Shown: in pieces, positions 55,480 through 63,990 of the stretch
Layout of the letters: each line of letters starts with the position of its first letter
Position numbering within the stretch: position 1 is the stretch's first letter
Position numbers and translations under genes: made by a program
The notes under the pieces: model-generated
Databases searched by the model: none
What the model saw: the letters and a program-made list of their open reading frames with translations, nothing else
Told to the model about the DNA's origin: nothing
Assembly: GCA_015059905.1 (NCBI GenBank)
Contig: SUZN01000003.1
Coordinates: 280,601 to 344,600, forward strand
Source of the DNA: Rikenellaceae bacterium
Lineage (GTDB): Bacteria > Bacteroidota > Bacteroidia > Bacteroidales > Rikenellaceae
DNA length: 64,000 bases
Direction of reading: 5' to 3'

Positions 55480-57105
55480 TTACTTATCAAGATTTACTAC
55501 ACCCGTAGCGTAACCATCTGGCAGAGGTCGGTGGGTTACGATGATGACCGTTCTGCCCGCCGAGAGTTGGGAGAGATTATGCAGGAGCTGATGCTCCGTT
55601 GATGAGTCGAGAGCCGAGGTTGGCTCATCCATCAACAGCACTGCACCACGACGTAGCAGGGCTCGCGCGATGGCTATACGCTGCGCCTGACCCTCACTCA
55701 AGCCACCGCCCGACTCCGAGCAGGGGGCATCCAGTCCGCCTGGCAGGTCGAGGACAAAATCGGCCACTGCAACGTGCAGCGCCTCGCGCATACGCTCCTC
55801 ACTTGCCATTGGGTCACCCAGCAGCAGGTTGCTGCGTATAGTGCCACTGATGAGCGAATTACCCTGTGGCACATACGCCACATTGCAGCGAGTGAGCGCC
55901 GACGCCGTAGCCTCGCACTCGGTATTATAGAACTTGACACTACCCTTGGTGGGCGTGATAAGACCCAATATCATTCGCATAAGCGTACTCTTTCCCACGC
56001 CCGTGCGCCCCACAACAGCTGTCACAGAGCGAGGCTTGAAATCAAAAGAGAAGTGCTCCATAACCTTCACACCATCCTCATATGAAAACTCCACATCCTG
56101 CATCTGCAAGCCCACCTCACTACCTAAATCTGCGGCTGCTCCGCGCTCCTCAAGAGGTAATGCCGCAATGGCTGCCAGGCGGTCCACCGAGGTGGTGATA
56201 TGGATAAAGGATGGCAACTGACGACTCAACTCCATCAATGGGCGCTGCACCTGACCTGCAAGCTGCATAAAGGCAGTCATCGTACCGTAGCCCGCACCCT
56301 TACGGAGGCAGAACACACCCCACACAAATGCTGACATATATCCCGCCGAGAACCCCGCCTGCATCATCTTGCGAGAGAACAGAGTGAAGTGCGTGCGGTG
56401 CATAACCTTCTCACGCAGGTCGTTCTGCATAGACTCCAAATCCTCCACCACGTTCTGCGTATATTCCATCGATGCAACGAGCGTGCGGTGCTGCATATAC
56501 TCCTGAATGTGGGTCTGCACGCTGGAGTCCATATCGCGTATCTGCTTGGTGTAACCCCTCACGCGGCGTGCATAGAGCCTGCCAAAGATAAGAAAGGCGG
56601 GGAAAATCAGAGTCACAGCCAGAGCCAGACGATAATCAAGGATAGATAGGAATGTGAGTGCCGCCACAAACTGCACACAGGTAACAACCGTCTGCGGCAC
56701 AACAACACTGATGACGTTGGCAATGCTATCAACATCGTCCAGCAGGCGGTTCATCACATCACCCGTGTGCATACGACCTCCACTCGACCAGCGGCAATCC
56801 ATTATGTGAGAGAAGAAACGGTAGCGCAGGCGGTTCTTCATATCAATCTCTGTCTCAACCTCCATCCTCGACACAGCCGCCGAGAGGAGTATCTGCGAGC
56901 CGATGCAGGCTACCATCAATGCGATAAAGAGATACATATTTCCCTCCACGCGAGAGGTGGCGATATCGACCAGCTGCTTACTCGTCCAGACATAGAAGAG
57001 CGAGATGGCTACGTGCACCATACCCACCAGCGCCTGCAACGCAATCCTGCGTCGCACGCCCTCGGCTGCTTGCCACAGCCAGATGATATATCCCTTCACT
57101 CCCAT
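55480..57105 (-). CDS. ABC transporter, fused permease and ATP-binding protein
   Basis: Half-size type IV ABC exporter of 541 residues. An N-terminal permease domain has about six TMs (about 18-285) and the ATPase domain shows Walker A GRTGVGKSTLM, Q-loop, signature GGLSEGQAQRIAIARAL and Walker B VLLMDEPTSALD with H-loop VTHRPLP. The signature is LSEGQ instead of LSGGQ. It would work as a homodimer or with an unseen partner. It follows the response regulator by 33 bases on the same strand, so the two-component pair may control it. Confidence 0.92.
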   Translation of the reverse strand: MGVKGYIIWLWQAAEGVRRRIALQALVGMVHVAISLFYVWTSKQLVDIATSRVEGNMYLFIALMVACIGSQILLSAAVSRMEVETEIDMKNRLRYRFFSHIMDCRWSSGGRMHTGDVMNRLLDDVDSIANVISVVVPQTVVTCVQFVAALTFLSILDYRLALAVTLIFPAFLIFGRLYARRVRGYTKQIRDMDSSVQTHIQEYMQHRTLVASMEYTQNVVEDLESMQNDLREKVMHRTHFTLFSRKMMQAGFSAGYMSAFVWGVFCLRKGAGYGTMTAFMQLAGQVQRPLMELSRQLPSFIHITTSVDRLAAIAALPLEERGAAADLGSEVGLQMQDVEFSYEDGVKVMEHFSFDFKPRSVTAVVGRTGVGKSTLMRMILGLITPTKGSVKFYNTECEATASALTRCNVAYVPQGNSLISGTIRSNLLLGDPMASEERMREALHVAVADFVLDLPGGLDAPCSESGGGLSEGQAQRIAIARALLRRGAVLLMDEPTSALDSSTEHQLLHNLSQLSAGRTVIIVTHRPLPDGYATGVVNLDK

Positions 57106-57138
57106 CGTTAGTAGTATTTGCGCCCTTCGGCATCCATT

Positions 57139-57783
57139 TTACAGCTCCACCAGACCGTTCTTGATGGCATAGACCACCAGGCTGGTGCTATTCTTGCAAC
57201 CACTCTTTTCAAGTATATTGGCGCGATGCTTATCCACCGTACGCTTCGAGATAAAGAGTTTGTCGGCAATCTCCTGTGTCGATAGACCTCGGCAAATGCC
57301 CACCAAAATCTCAATCTCACGCTCGGACAATCTATCAGGGTCGTCAGCCGACTGCACCGCCTCACCCGCGCGAATTGAGCTTGAGAGAGAGTCCAGAAGC
57401 GATGAACTGAAATATGTGCCACCCTCATAGACCGTCTGCACAGCCTCCACCACCTCGTCAAACTCCGAGTCCTTCAGCAAAAAACCCTTCGCACCACACT
57501 CCACCATACGCGTGTAGTAGGCATTGTCGCCAAACATCGAGAGCGTCACGACCTTCATATCGGGTTGCAGTCCCAGCGCACGCTCGGTAGTCTGCGCACC
57601 ATTAAGCCCAGGCATCGAATAATCCATAAAGACCACATCGGGGCGGAGCGAGGGGAGCATATCCAAAAACTCCTCGCCGCTTGCAGCCTCCGCCACAACC
57701 TCAAAATCGGGGTGCGACGCCAGCAGTAGCTTCATACCTCGCCTGAAGAGCGAGTGATCATCGACCAAGGCTATACGTACCAT
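57139..57783 (-). CDS. LuxR/NarL-type response regulator
   Basis: Protein of 214 residues with a receiver domain: IALVDDHS at the N-terminus, phospho-acceptor Asp54 in VFMDYSMPG, and the conserved Lys in GAKGFLLKDS. The C-terminal LuxR helix-turn-helix begins LSEREIEILVGICRGLS and continues KRTVDKHRANIL. The ATG at 57783 is chosen over a GTG one codon earlier. It is next to its kinase (stop and start nearly touch) and upstream of the ABC exporter. Confidence 0.95.
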   Translation of the reverse strand: MVRIALVDDHSLFRRGMKLLLASHPDFEVVAEAASGEEFLDMLPSLRPDVVFMDYSMPGLNGAQTTERALGLQPDMKVVTLSMFGDNAYYTRMVECGAKGFLLKDSEFDEVVEAVQTVYEGGTYFSSSLLDSLSSSIRAGEAVQSADDPDRLSEREIEILVGICRGLSTQEIADKLFISKRTVDKHRANILEKSGCKNSTSLVVYAIKNGLVEL

Positions 57784-57785
57784 CA

Positions 57786-58829
57786 CTATTTTACTTTATG
57801 CTGACGTCGCTCGGCGCGCTGTTGGGCACGTTGGGCGGCAAGTCGCTGAACACGCTCGGCGCGCTGCGACTCGTCGTCGTTTGCGGGGCGCACAGCACCT
57901 CGCACATTCACCTTCACCGAGGCGCGCATACCCTTACCCTTCGCCGAGGCGATATCAAAGACGCCATTGAGCGTATTTATTCGTGAATTCATATTCGACA
58001 GACCCATTCCGCAATCCATAATCGCCTGTGGGTTGAAGCCGCGACCATTGTCGCTATACTGAAGCTCCAGCACATCGCCCGTAGTGGAGAGCGAGAGGCG
58101 TATATCGCTGCAACCAGAGTGCTTCAGCGAGTTGGTGATAAGCTCACACACAACGCGATACATAATAACCTCTATGTCGGTATCGTAACGGTCGCCCTTG
58201 AGGTTGGTGGCGAACGAAATCTTCACATTATGTAGCGACGATGAACGGTCGATGAAGTTCTGTATGCCTCGCGCCAAACCAAAGTCCGACAAGACGTGTG
58301 GCGAGAGGTTGTTCGATATCTCGCGCAATGAGCGCACAGCCTCCTCCACAACATAGAGCGTATTGTCCAGCAACTCGCGGCGTGAAGCATCCATCTCGCC
58401 ACGCGAGAGAGCCGAGAGCGATATCTTCGCTGACGAGAGCAACGGACCCAACCCGTCGTGCAACTCCTTGGAGAAGTTGGCGCGGGTGCGCTCCTCTGTT
58501 CGCAGTACGGCTGTCAGGATGCGCTTGTCGGTCATCTGACGATGGTTGTTCAGTCGGTCGATGTAGATGATGAGCTTGTCGAGCAGCACCACACCTATCG
58601 AGATACAGACCGACACCACAATATCCATCCACACCATAGCCCACACCGAGACGTGATTGCCATAGCTCATCACAAGCTGCAGAACACGCTCCGCCGCCAG
58701 CACCACAAAGCCGATGATGAACAAAATCCAGATGGAGTTATACTTGGTAGCACGCACCAAACGTATGGCGTAGTACATAGCGATAAACTGGATGATAATC
58801 GCCACATAGAGCAACACTTTGACCATCAT
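57786..58829 (-). CDS. NarL-partner sensor histidine kinase (HisKA_3 type)
   Basis: Membrane kinase of 347 residues. Three hydrophobic helices (about 5-22, 33-53 and 63-83) have almost no periplasmic loop, so the sensed signal is likely in or near the membrane. The HisKA_3 domain has the phospho-acceptor His124 in KELHDGLGPLL; the HATPase has N-box ELITNSLKHS and G-box DNGRGF and GMGLSNM. The C-terminus is an unusual Arg/Gln-rich tail of about 25 residues (QRLAAQRAQQRAERRQ). Paired with the adjacent regulator. Confidence 0.94.
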   Translation of the reverse strand: MMVKVLLYVAIIIQFIAMYYAIRLVRATKYNSIWILFIIGFVVLAAERVLQLVMSYGNHVSVWAMVWMDIVVSVCISIGVVLLDKLIIYIDRLNNHRQMTDKRILTAVLRTEERTRANFSKELHDGLGPLLSSAKISLSALSRGEMDASRRELLDNTLYVVEEAVRSLREISNNLSPHVLSDFGLARGIQNFIDRSSSLHNVKISFATNLKGDRYDTDIEVIMYRVVCELITNSLKHSGCSDIRLSLSTTGDVLELQYSDNGRGFNPQAIMDCGMGLSNMNSRINTLNGVFDIASAKGKGMRASVKVNVRGAVRPANDDESQRAERVQRLAAQRAQQRAERRQHKVK

Positions 58830-58897
58830 AATCTTCTCGTTTTACAGGTTATTGCAACACTTTATAAGGGTAACTCGCCTCGCAGGCGCGAAAACGA

Positions 58898-59677
58898 TTA
58901 CTTCAAAATTCTCTCCAAATATGACATCTGGCTGTAAGAGGTCATATCAATCTGCACAGGCACCACCGCCACATAGCCGTTGTTGAGCGCCCACTCGTCG
59001 GTATCGGCTGCCGTAGGCTCGTAGTTGGTATAGCTACCCGTGAGCCAATAGTATGGTTTGCCGCGTGGGTCCTCGTGACGATAGAACTCCTCGCGCCAGA
59101 TACCTCGGCACTGGCGACATACGCGCACACCTTTGATATCCTCAAACGCAATATTGGGCACATTGACATTCAGGCACAAAGGCTGCCCATCCTTTAGAGG
59201 ATTCTCCAGCACCGAGGCGATAATCTCGCGCGCATAGTGCTTCGCCGCACCAAACTCGGCATCTGAAGAGTGGTCGGTGAGCGACAATCCTATCGAGGGA
59301 CAACCATAGAAGCTACCCTCGATGGCGGCTCCCATAGTACCCGAGTAGAGCACGTTGATAGCCGAGTTGGAGCCGTGATTGATACCCGAGATGACCAAAT
59401 CGACCTCGCCATCACCCATCAGGTGGTCAAAGGTCCACTTCACACAATCAACAGGCGTGCCCGAGAGCGAATAGACATCCAAGCCCTCCTGCTTTACCCT
59501 CTGCTCTAAAAACAGCGGCTCATACATCGTAATAGCCTGACTGCGACCACTCTGCGTCTCCCGAGGGGCGACAGCCACCACACGTCCGAACTCGCGTGCC
59601 ACCTCAATCGCTGCCGCAAAGCCCTTTGCCGCATAGCCATCGTCGTTGGTGACAAAAATCAAACGTTCCTTTTTCAT
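58898..59677 (-). CDS. surE: 5'/3'-nucleotidase SurE
   Basis: Metal-dependent phosphatase of nucleoside monophosphates. Its 259 residues start FVTNDDGYAAKGF, with metal ligands Asp12 and Asp13, and show PRETQSGRSQAIT, SGTPVDCVKW and VISGINHGSNSAINVLYSGT, all SurE hallmarks. Monocistronic, with a candidate promoter -7 box at 59722-59729. Often linked to stationary-phase survival in other bacteria. Confidence 0.95.
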   Translation of the reverse strand: MKKERLIFVTNDDGYAAKGFAAAIEVAREFGRVVAVAPRETQSGRSQAITMYEPLFLEQRVKQEGLDVYSLSGTPVDCVKWTFDHLMGDGEVDLVISGINHGSNSAINVLYSGTMGAAIEGSFYGCPSIGLSLTDHSSDAEFGAAKHYAREIIASVLENPLKDGQPLCLNVNVPNIAFEDIKGVRVCRQCRGIWREEFYRHEDPRGKPYYWLTGSYTNYEPTAADTDEWALNNGYVAVVPVQIDMTSYSQMSYLERILK

Positions 59678-59721
59678 CCTAAAAATCCTCCTTCAAAAAA
59701 ATATCCTCCTATAGTATTTAG

Positions 59722-59729
59722 CAAAGATA
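59722..59729 (-). promoter_or_regulatory. -7 element of surE
   Basis: Minus-strand TATCTTTG, 44 bases before the surE ATG; no clear -33. Confidence 0.5.
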
Positions 59730-59798
59730 AAAAAAATATTGATTTGTTGGGCGGTGATTGCAACAATTTATCGCGCGGAGGAAAAATTAGAATTTAGC

Positions 59799-59831
59799 AT
59801 TGCCGCATTTGGTTATTTTTTCTTACCTTTG
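59799..59831 (+). promoter_or_regulatory. Promoter of the small VOC-like gene
   Basis: ATTG (59799-59802), 21-base spacer, TACCTTTG (59824-59831); ATG 27 bases downstream. Confidence 0.6.
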
Positions 59832-59858
59832 ATTGTGTAAACCATAAAACTTACTACT

Positions 59859-60170
59859 ATGAGAACATTGAGTCATTTCGGCATCCCCTCTGCCGAGAAA
59901 ATGGAGGGTATGGCATATCTTGAGGATTTGAAGGTGCACATCACCGACCACGCAGCTAGTCCCAACAAGCTGGAGTTCCTCTACTTTGAGCCAGACAGCC
60001 CAATGCACCCTCTCATCCAGACACGCGCACACGTTGCCTACAATGTGGAGGATATCAACGCCGCGCTGGAGGGTACAAAGGTACTGCTGCCAGCGCTTGA
60101 CTGCGGTCATATGATTATCGCCTTTATCGAGGAGGAGGGTGTTGCCGTAGAGCTCATCGAACTGAAGTAA
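59859..60170 (+). CDS. Small protein resembling the glyoxalase/VOC fold
   Basis: Cytosolic protein of 103 residues. The pattern THAHVAYNVEDINAAL-like (here RAHVAYNVEDINAAL) and the end GVAVELIELK resemble one VOC module, where a His and a terminal Glu bind metal. It is shorter than usual (about 120-130), so part of the fold is missing or compact. No enzymatic role can be assigned. It has a promoter and terminator of its own. Confidence 0.7.
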   Translation: MRTLSHFGIPSAEKMEGMAYLEDLKVHITDHAASPNKLEFLYFEPDSPMHPLIQTRAHVAYNVEDINAALEGTKVLLPALDCGHMIIAFIEEEGVAVELIELK

Positions 60171-60176
60171 AAATTG

Positions 60177-60217
60177 AGAGGTGTCCAACCTTGCGGGTTG
60201 TGACACCTCTTAATTTT
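60177..60217 (+). terminator. Terminator of the VOC-like gene
   Basis: AGAGGTGTC (60177-60185) pairs with GACACCTCT (60202-60210), with an inner AACC/GGTT stem, then TTAATTTTCTTT. It separates two convergent genes. Confidence 0.85.
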
Positions 60218-60232
60218 CTTTCTTTCGTCTCG

Positions 60233-60769
60233 TTAGAAACTCCAACCGAACTTAAGTTGAACAGCCCCCACTCCCGAGTAACCTCCACCTAATAGTCCTG
60301 GTTCATCCTCGATGGAAAAACCTACCTGAAACAAAAAATTATTGAGCAAAACTCCCACTGCTGGGACTACAAAGATAGGATTATAGCCTTTAGCTTGCTC
60401 CGTAAGTCCAAACTTCCAGCCAAAATCTACCGAGAGGTACGTCTTGATTTTTCCCGTCAAAGGGAGATAACCCTTGGCATTCAAAAAAAGAGGAAAGAGC
60501 AAATCTGTCTCTTTACTTGAAAATCCATAGCTTGAGCCATTAAATTTTCTAAATTCATTGTGCATATCCAAACCAAAGCCGACTCCCACCGAGGCGTAGT
60601 CGGTTATATTTACGCCATGGATAGTGTGAAGATTCACAAAATTAACGGGAGCCCCTATCACCCCAAATGAGCCACCTATATTTACTTCGCCGTGATAACG
60701 AACGAGAGACTGCGCCATTGTTGATGTCGCTGTTAAAGCAAAAACCAACACAAACAAAATTTTTCTCAT
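60233..60769 (-). CDS. Secreted beta-barrel-like protein of unknown function
   Basis: Protein of 178 residues with a signal peptide (FALTATSTMAQ). The mature part alternates short beta strands with aromatic girdles (HGEVNIGGSFGV, ASVGVGFGLDM, VGAVQLKFGWSF) and ends in Phe, as outer-membrane barrels do. An eight-strand barrel is likely. It lies 27 bases after rnhB on the same strand. No family name is recognised. Confidence 0.72.
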   Translation of the reverse strand: MRKILFVLVFALTATSTMAQSLVRYHGEVNIGGSFGVIGAPVNFVNLHTIHGVNITDYASVGVGFGLDMHNEFRKFNGSSYGFSSKETDLLFPLFLNAKGYLPLTGKIKTYLSVDFGWKFGLTEQAKGYNPIFVVPAVGVLLNNFLFQVGFSIEDEPGLLGGGYSGVGAVQLKFGWSF

Positions 60770-60796
60770 ACTACTTAAATATCTATTATTTACATT

Positions 60797-61393
60797 CTAA
60801 AACAACTCCAGCTGCGCGGGGTCGCAGTTAAATGTCTTGCGATGATAGGGCGAGAGACCATACTCGCGCACCGCAAGGCGATGTTTTTTTGTGGGGTAGC
60901 CCTTGTTGCTGTCCCAGCCGTACATCGGGAACTCGTCGTGCAGGCGCATCATATACTCGTCACGATGGGTCTTGGCAAGCACCGAGGCCGCCGCTATGTC
61001 GGCATACTTGCCATCTCCCTTGACGATGCAGGCAAAGGGGATGTCGGTGGCAGGATAGAAACGGTTGCCATCAATAGCGAGGAACTCGGGGCGCACGCGG
61101 AGCATCTCCACCGCGCGGTTCATACCTTCGAACGAAGCCTTTAGAATATTTATCTCGTCAATACGCTCCGCTGTGACCTCCGCCACAGCCCACGCCACAG
61201 CCTCACGCTCGATTATGGGGCGCAACATATCGCGCTGACGCTCGGTCATCTGCTTCGAGTCGTTGAGTAGCGGATGATGAAAATCGGGTGGCAGGATTAT
61301 CGCTGCCGCAAAGACGCTGCCCGCCAGGCAACCACGTCCCGCCTCGTCACAACCCGCTTCGACGAGTGATGTTTGATAGAAATTTTCCAGCAT
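60797..61393 (-). CDS. rnhB: Ribonuclease HII
   Basis: Cuts RNA in RNA-DNA hybrids and at misincorporated ribonucleotides. Its 198 residues start with the active-site motif AGCDEAGRG (Asp16 and Glu17) and include LAIDGNRF and [14 protein letters not shown], then [14 protein letters not shown], the RNase HII signature. First gene of a pair with the barrel protein. Candidate -7 box at 61401. Confidence 0.95.
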   Translation of the reverse strand: MLENFYQTSLVEAGCDEAGRGCLAGSVFAAAIILPPDFHHPLLNDSKQMTERQRDMLRPIIEREAVAWAVAEVTAERIDEINILKASFEGMNRAVEMLRVRPEFLAIDGNRFYPATDIPFACIVKGDGKYADIAAASVLAKTHRDEYMMRLHDEFPMYGWDSNKGYPTKKHRLAVREYGLSPYHRKTFNCDPAQLELF

Positions 61394-61400
61394 AGTACAA

Positions 61401-61408
61401 CAAAGTTA
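61401..61408 (-). promoter_or_regulatory. -7 element upstream of rnhB
   Basis: Minus-strand TAACTTTG, matching TAnnTTTG, seven bases before the rnhB start; this is close, so it may be fortuitous. Confidence 0.35.
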
Positions 61409-61485
61409 CAAATATTTTTTTTCTTGCGCCGTTTTTTCGTAATTTTGTCTTTCGGGCGCAGCTAAATCAGCCCGACAGAGTGAAA

Positions 61486-62481
61486 ATGGCAAAGAGACGA
61501 GCACCACAACATAGAATATTGGATTTGGGCGCAACGCTGATACTTATCGTGATAATATCTACGCTGCGTGCCACCCTGCAACCTGCGGGCGACGAGGCGG
61601 TAGCCAACACGGCAACCCCCATAGGCATAATGCTGCAAAACCTTCAGGCGAAGATTCCTACACTGTCGGCTGTGGTGTGGGCGCTGGCGGCTATGTTCGC
61701 GGGCTTGAGCGTGGGTCGCTACGCCGCAAAATACTCTATCTACCCCGCCTACACGCTGATGGCGATACCTGTGATGGGTGTGATGGCTACGGCAGTAATG
61801 GTCAGTGGCGACTACCTCGTGAGCAGCGTGGCGATGCTACTTATGCTCTACGCCACAAAATATATCCACCGAGGAATTATGCGTACCAAGAGTTTTGGCG
61901 ACCTCTCGCTTGCTATGCTCTGCTATGGCGCTATTCCGTTGGTGTTTGCTCCTGCGGCGATATTCTACGCCCTGCTGCCGCTACTGGTGCTGGTGATACA
62001 CAACTCGTGGAGAGAGTGGGTGGTTAGCGTCAGCAGCCTAGTCTTCCCACCGCTGGCAGTATGCTACTGGAGCTGGTGCGCGGGTGAGGAGTTCCTCACT
62101 CCCGTGAAGCAGATTTACACATCGCTCCTTGCCGAGAGCGAGTTCCACCTCTTCTCGACACTCAATCCCGCAAGTATTCTGCTGCTGGGGGTGGTTATAA
62201 TGATGGTGTTGTGTGCCGTATCGCTCATCATATCAGACCGTTACTCTCTCAAGGTCAATTCGCGCGCCGTGATGCGTTTCAACTCGCTGCTGCTTGTGGC
62301 GTGCATCGCAATGTTCCTGCTGCCAAGCTGCACCGCAACGATATTTGCTATCATCGCGCTGCCTGTGGCGATGCTCGTGCCGCTGATTTTCGTCAGGATG
62401 GGCTTCGGCTTTACGGAGGGTCTTTACCGCCTGATGCTGCTCGCCGCCATCATCAACATCATCGCAATGTGCTGGCAGTAG
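61486..62481 (+). CDS. Polytopic membrane protein of unknown function
   Basis: Protein of 331 residues with about nine to ten hydrophobic helices and short loops. An N-terminal basic stretch (MAKRRAPQHR) precedes the first helix. The frame opens at a GTG two codons earlier (61480), but the ATG at 61486 is likelier. TAATTTTG at 61440-61447 could be a -7 box. I recognise no domain; the phylum has several such proteins of unknown role, some near glycan genes, but none is close here. Confidence 0.75.
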   Translation: MAKRRAPQHRILDLGATLILIVIISTLRATLQPAGDEAVANTATPIGIMLQNLQAKIPTLSAVVWALAAMFAGLSVGRYAAKYSIYPAYTLMAIPVMGVMATAVMVSGDYLVSSVAMLLMLYATKYIHRGIMRTKSFGDLSLAMLCYGAIPLVFAPAAIFYALLPLLVLVIHNSWREWVVSVSSLVFPPLAVCYWSWCAGEEFLTPVKQIYTSLLAESEFHLFSTLNPASILLLGVVIMMVLCAVSLIISDRYSLKVNSRAVMRFNSLLLVACIAMFLLPSCTATIFAIIALPVAMLVPLIFVRMGFGFTEGLYRLMLLAAIINIIAMCWQ

Positions 62482-62488
62482 GCAGGGG

Positions 62489-62669
62489 AATTCAAAATTC
62501 AAAATTCAAAATTCAAAATTTGGGAGAGGAAATTTTTTACCCTTATTCCCTCTTTTGTTTGTTTACAAATAGTTGGAATTGAGAATAAGAGGCTGTTTTG
62601 CCTGTAATTTGCGACTATTTCGGGATGTAACTCAATGATTTTGAATTCTTAATTTTGAATTTTGAATTT
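62489..62669. repeat. Inverted pair of ATTCAAAATT-type tandem repeats
   Basis: Four tandem ATTCAAAATT-like units (62489-62521) face a TTTTGAATT cluster in opposite orientation (62638-62669), with about 116 bases between. The right arm supplies the -33 TTTG of the rplS promoter. Similar repeats are common in Bacteroidota intergenic DNA. Confidence 0.8.
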
Positions 62670-62684
62670 CATTGCTTACCTTTG
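62654..62684 (+). promoter_or_regulatory. Promoter of rplS
   Basis: TTTG (62654-62657), 19-base spacer, TACCTTTG (62677-62684), then GCACTCCG. The leader to rplS is about 145 bases. Confidence 0.82.
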
Positions 62685-62690
62685 CACTCC

Positions 62691-62837
62691 GTATCAACCT
62701 CTTATATAGGGCGTAAGGTTAAATAAGCGACGATGCCGCGAGGTAGCACCGCTTGGGATTATGAGCCAATGGGCAGTATGGTAAACGCTTACGCAGCGAT
62801 AATGTTGAACGACTAATTTTTAATATTTGTTGCAACA
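62691..62837 (+). promoter_or_regulatory. Structured 5' leader of rplS
   Basis: GCGTAAG (62711-62717) pairs with CTTACGC (62788-62794), closing a region with an inner stem AAGCG/CGCTT (62725-62754) and a small TGCC/GGxxGCA hairpin. This suits an autoregulatory ribosomal-protein leader. Leaders of L19 have been described in Flavobacteria, as I recall, but I cannot check the match. Confidence 0.55.
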
Positions 62838-63206
62838 ATGAACAAAGATGCAATCATTAAGCTCGTGAACGAGCAGATGTGGGCAAAGGGCGAGGCAGAT
62901 GTGCCACAGTTTGCCGCTGGTGATACAATCACCGTAACTTATCGTATTGTCGAGGGTAACAAGGAGCGTTTGCAGAGCTTCCGTGGTGTAGTTATCCAGA
63001 TCAAGGGTACAGGCAAGACCAAGATGTTTACAATCCGTAAGATCTCTAACGGTGTAGGCGTTGAGCGTATCTTCCCACTCTACTCACCACACATCGACAA
63101 GATCGAGGTTAACAAGTATGGTGTTGTGCGTCGTGCACGTATCTACTACTTGCGTGATCTCACAGGTAAGAAGGCTCGTATCAAGGAGCGTCGCATTTCA
63201 AAGTAG
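62838..63206 (+). CDS. rplS: 50S ribosomal protein L19
   Basis: Large-subunit protein at the 30S interface. Its 122 residues carry [32 protein letters not shown] and [13 protein letters not shown] with [19 protein letters not shown], a full L19 match. Codon use is strongly biased. In many bacteria it follows trmD and rpsP; here it stands alone with its own promoter and terminator. Confidence 0.97.
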   Translation: MNKDAIIKLVNEQMWAKGEADVPQFAAGDTITVTYRIVEGNKERLQSFRGVVIQIKGTGKTKMFTIRKISNGVGVERIFPLYSPHIDKIEVNKYGVVRRARIYYLRDLTGKKARIKERRISK

Positions 63207-63228
63207 TCGAGCACTACTGCGGTTCACT

Positions 63229-63262
63229 AAAGGCTGTCCAAACGGGCAGCCTTTGTTCGTTT
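63229..63262 (+). terminator. Terminator of rplS
   Basis: AAAGGCTGTCC (63229-63239) pairs with GGGCAGCCTTT (63244-63254), AAAC loop region, then GTTCGTTTT. Confidence 0.88.
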
Positions 63263-63285
63263 TGGAAGATATACGCACAATATGT

Positions 63286-63317
63286 ATTGTATTTATAATG
63301 GAGAATTATTATATTTG
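63286..63317 (+). promoter_or_regulatory. Promoter of the small membrane protein gene
   Basis: ATTG (63286-63289), 20-base spacer, TATATTTG (63310-63317); ATG 28 bases downstream. Confidence 0.6.
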
Positions 63318-63345
63318 TGATAATAAAACTTAAAACCTTATAACT

Positions 63346-63483
63346 ATGGTAAATCTATATATTGGTGCCCTTGCCACAACTGAGATATTACTTATCATAC
63401 TCTTTGGACTAATTCCACTAATACTATTTTACCTGCTAATAGCTGTAATAATCCGATATATAAATCGGAAAAGCAAGCAATAG
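63346..63483 (+). CDS. Small hydrophobic membrane protein (45 residues)
   Basis: The frame ATG (63346) to TAG (63483) encodes 45 residues: a short polar start, then a long hydrophobic stretch (about 8-38, with TEILLIILFGLIPLILFYLL) and a basic tail INRKSKQ. It has a good promoter 28 bases upstream. The helix is long enough for one or two spans. It resembles TatA only in the TEI start; it lacks the TatA amphipathic helix. Function unknown. Confidence 0.6.
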   Translation: MVNLYIGALATTEILLIILFGLIPLILFYLLIAVIIRYINRKSKQ

Positions 63484-63845
63484 TGTATGTTTTATTTATT
63501 ACACGATACATTCCGCAATCCACTGGGTACGGTTTTTGTTTTACTATCAAATACAAGGCTAAACTCCCTTTAAAGTTCGCTTAACTTGCCGAGGATTGCC
63601 TGGGGTAATCTTATCTCGACTTCGGTTGGCTGCGCCTCAGCATAGGAGATAAATTTACATATAATATATATAAGGTATATAGCACCAAGATTTATAGCCT
63701 CCCTTATCAAAGGGAGGTTGGAGGGTTTATCAATATCGGTGCGGCTTGCCGCCTCTTCAAGTGGGTCATAGCAAAAGACCCGACTGATTAAGCAGCTACA
63801 AACGCATTGACAGAAAATAACCTTCATCGGTTATGCATAACAACA
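63484..63845. other. Non-coding region before 5S rRNA with hairpins
   Basis: Contains the hairpin CCTCCCTT (63698-63705) / AAGGGAGG (63710-63717) and a 38-base sequence (63748-63785) that is an inverted imperfect copy of the 5S 3' end and terminator. The 85-codon minus-strand frame across it is made of repeat sequence and is not credible as a gene. Confidence 0.6.
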
Positions 63846-63846
63846 A

Positions 63847-63877
63847 AAAAGTCGGGTCTTTTGCAAGACCCGACTTG
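63847..63877 (-). terminator. Terminator of the rRNA operon
   Basis: On the minus strand AAGTCGGGTCTT pairs with AAGACCCGACTT around a short GCA-containing loop, then TTTTTT. It directly follows the 5S 3' end. Confidence 0.9.
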
Positions 63878-63878
63878 A

Positions 63879-63990
<112 letters not shown>

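Noticed and set aside
57108..57461. A 117-codon minus-strand frame overlapping the response regulator
   Set aside because: Out of frame within the regulator gene; Arg/Trp-rich shadow.
63570..63827. An 85-codon minus-strand frame near the 5S gene
   Set aside because: It spans the inverted copy of the 5S end and a palindromic repeat, so the openness is likely chance.
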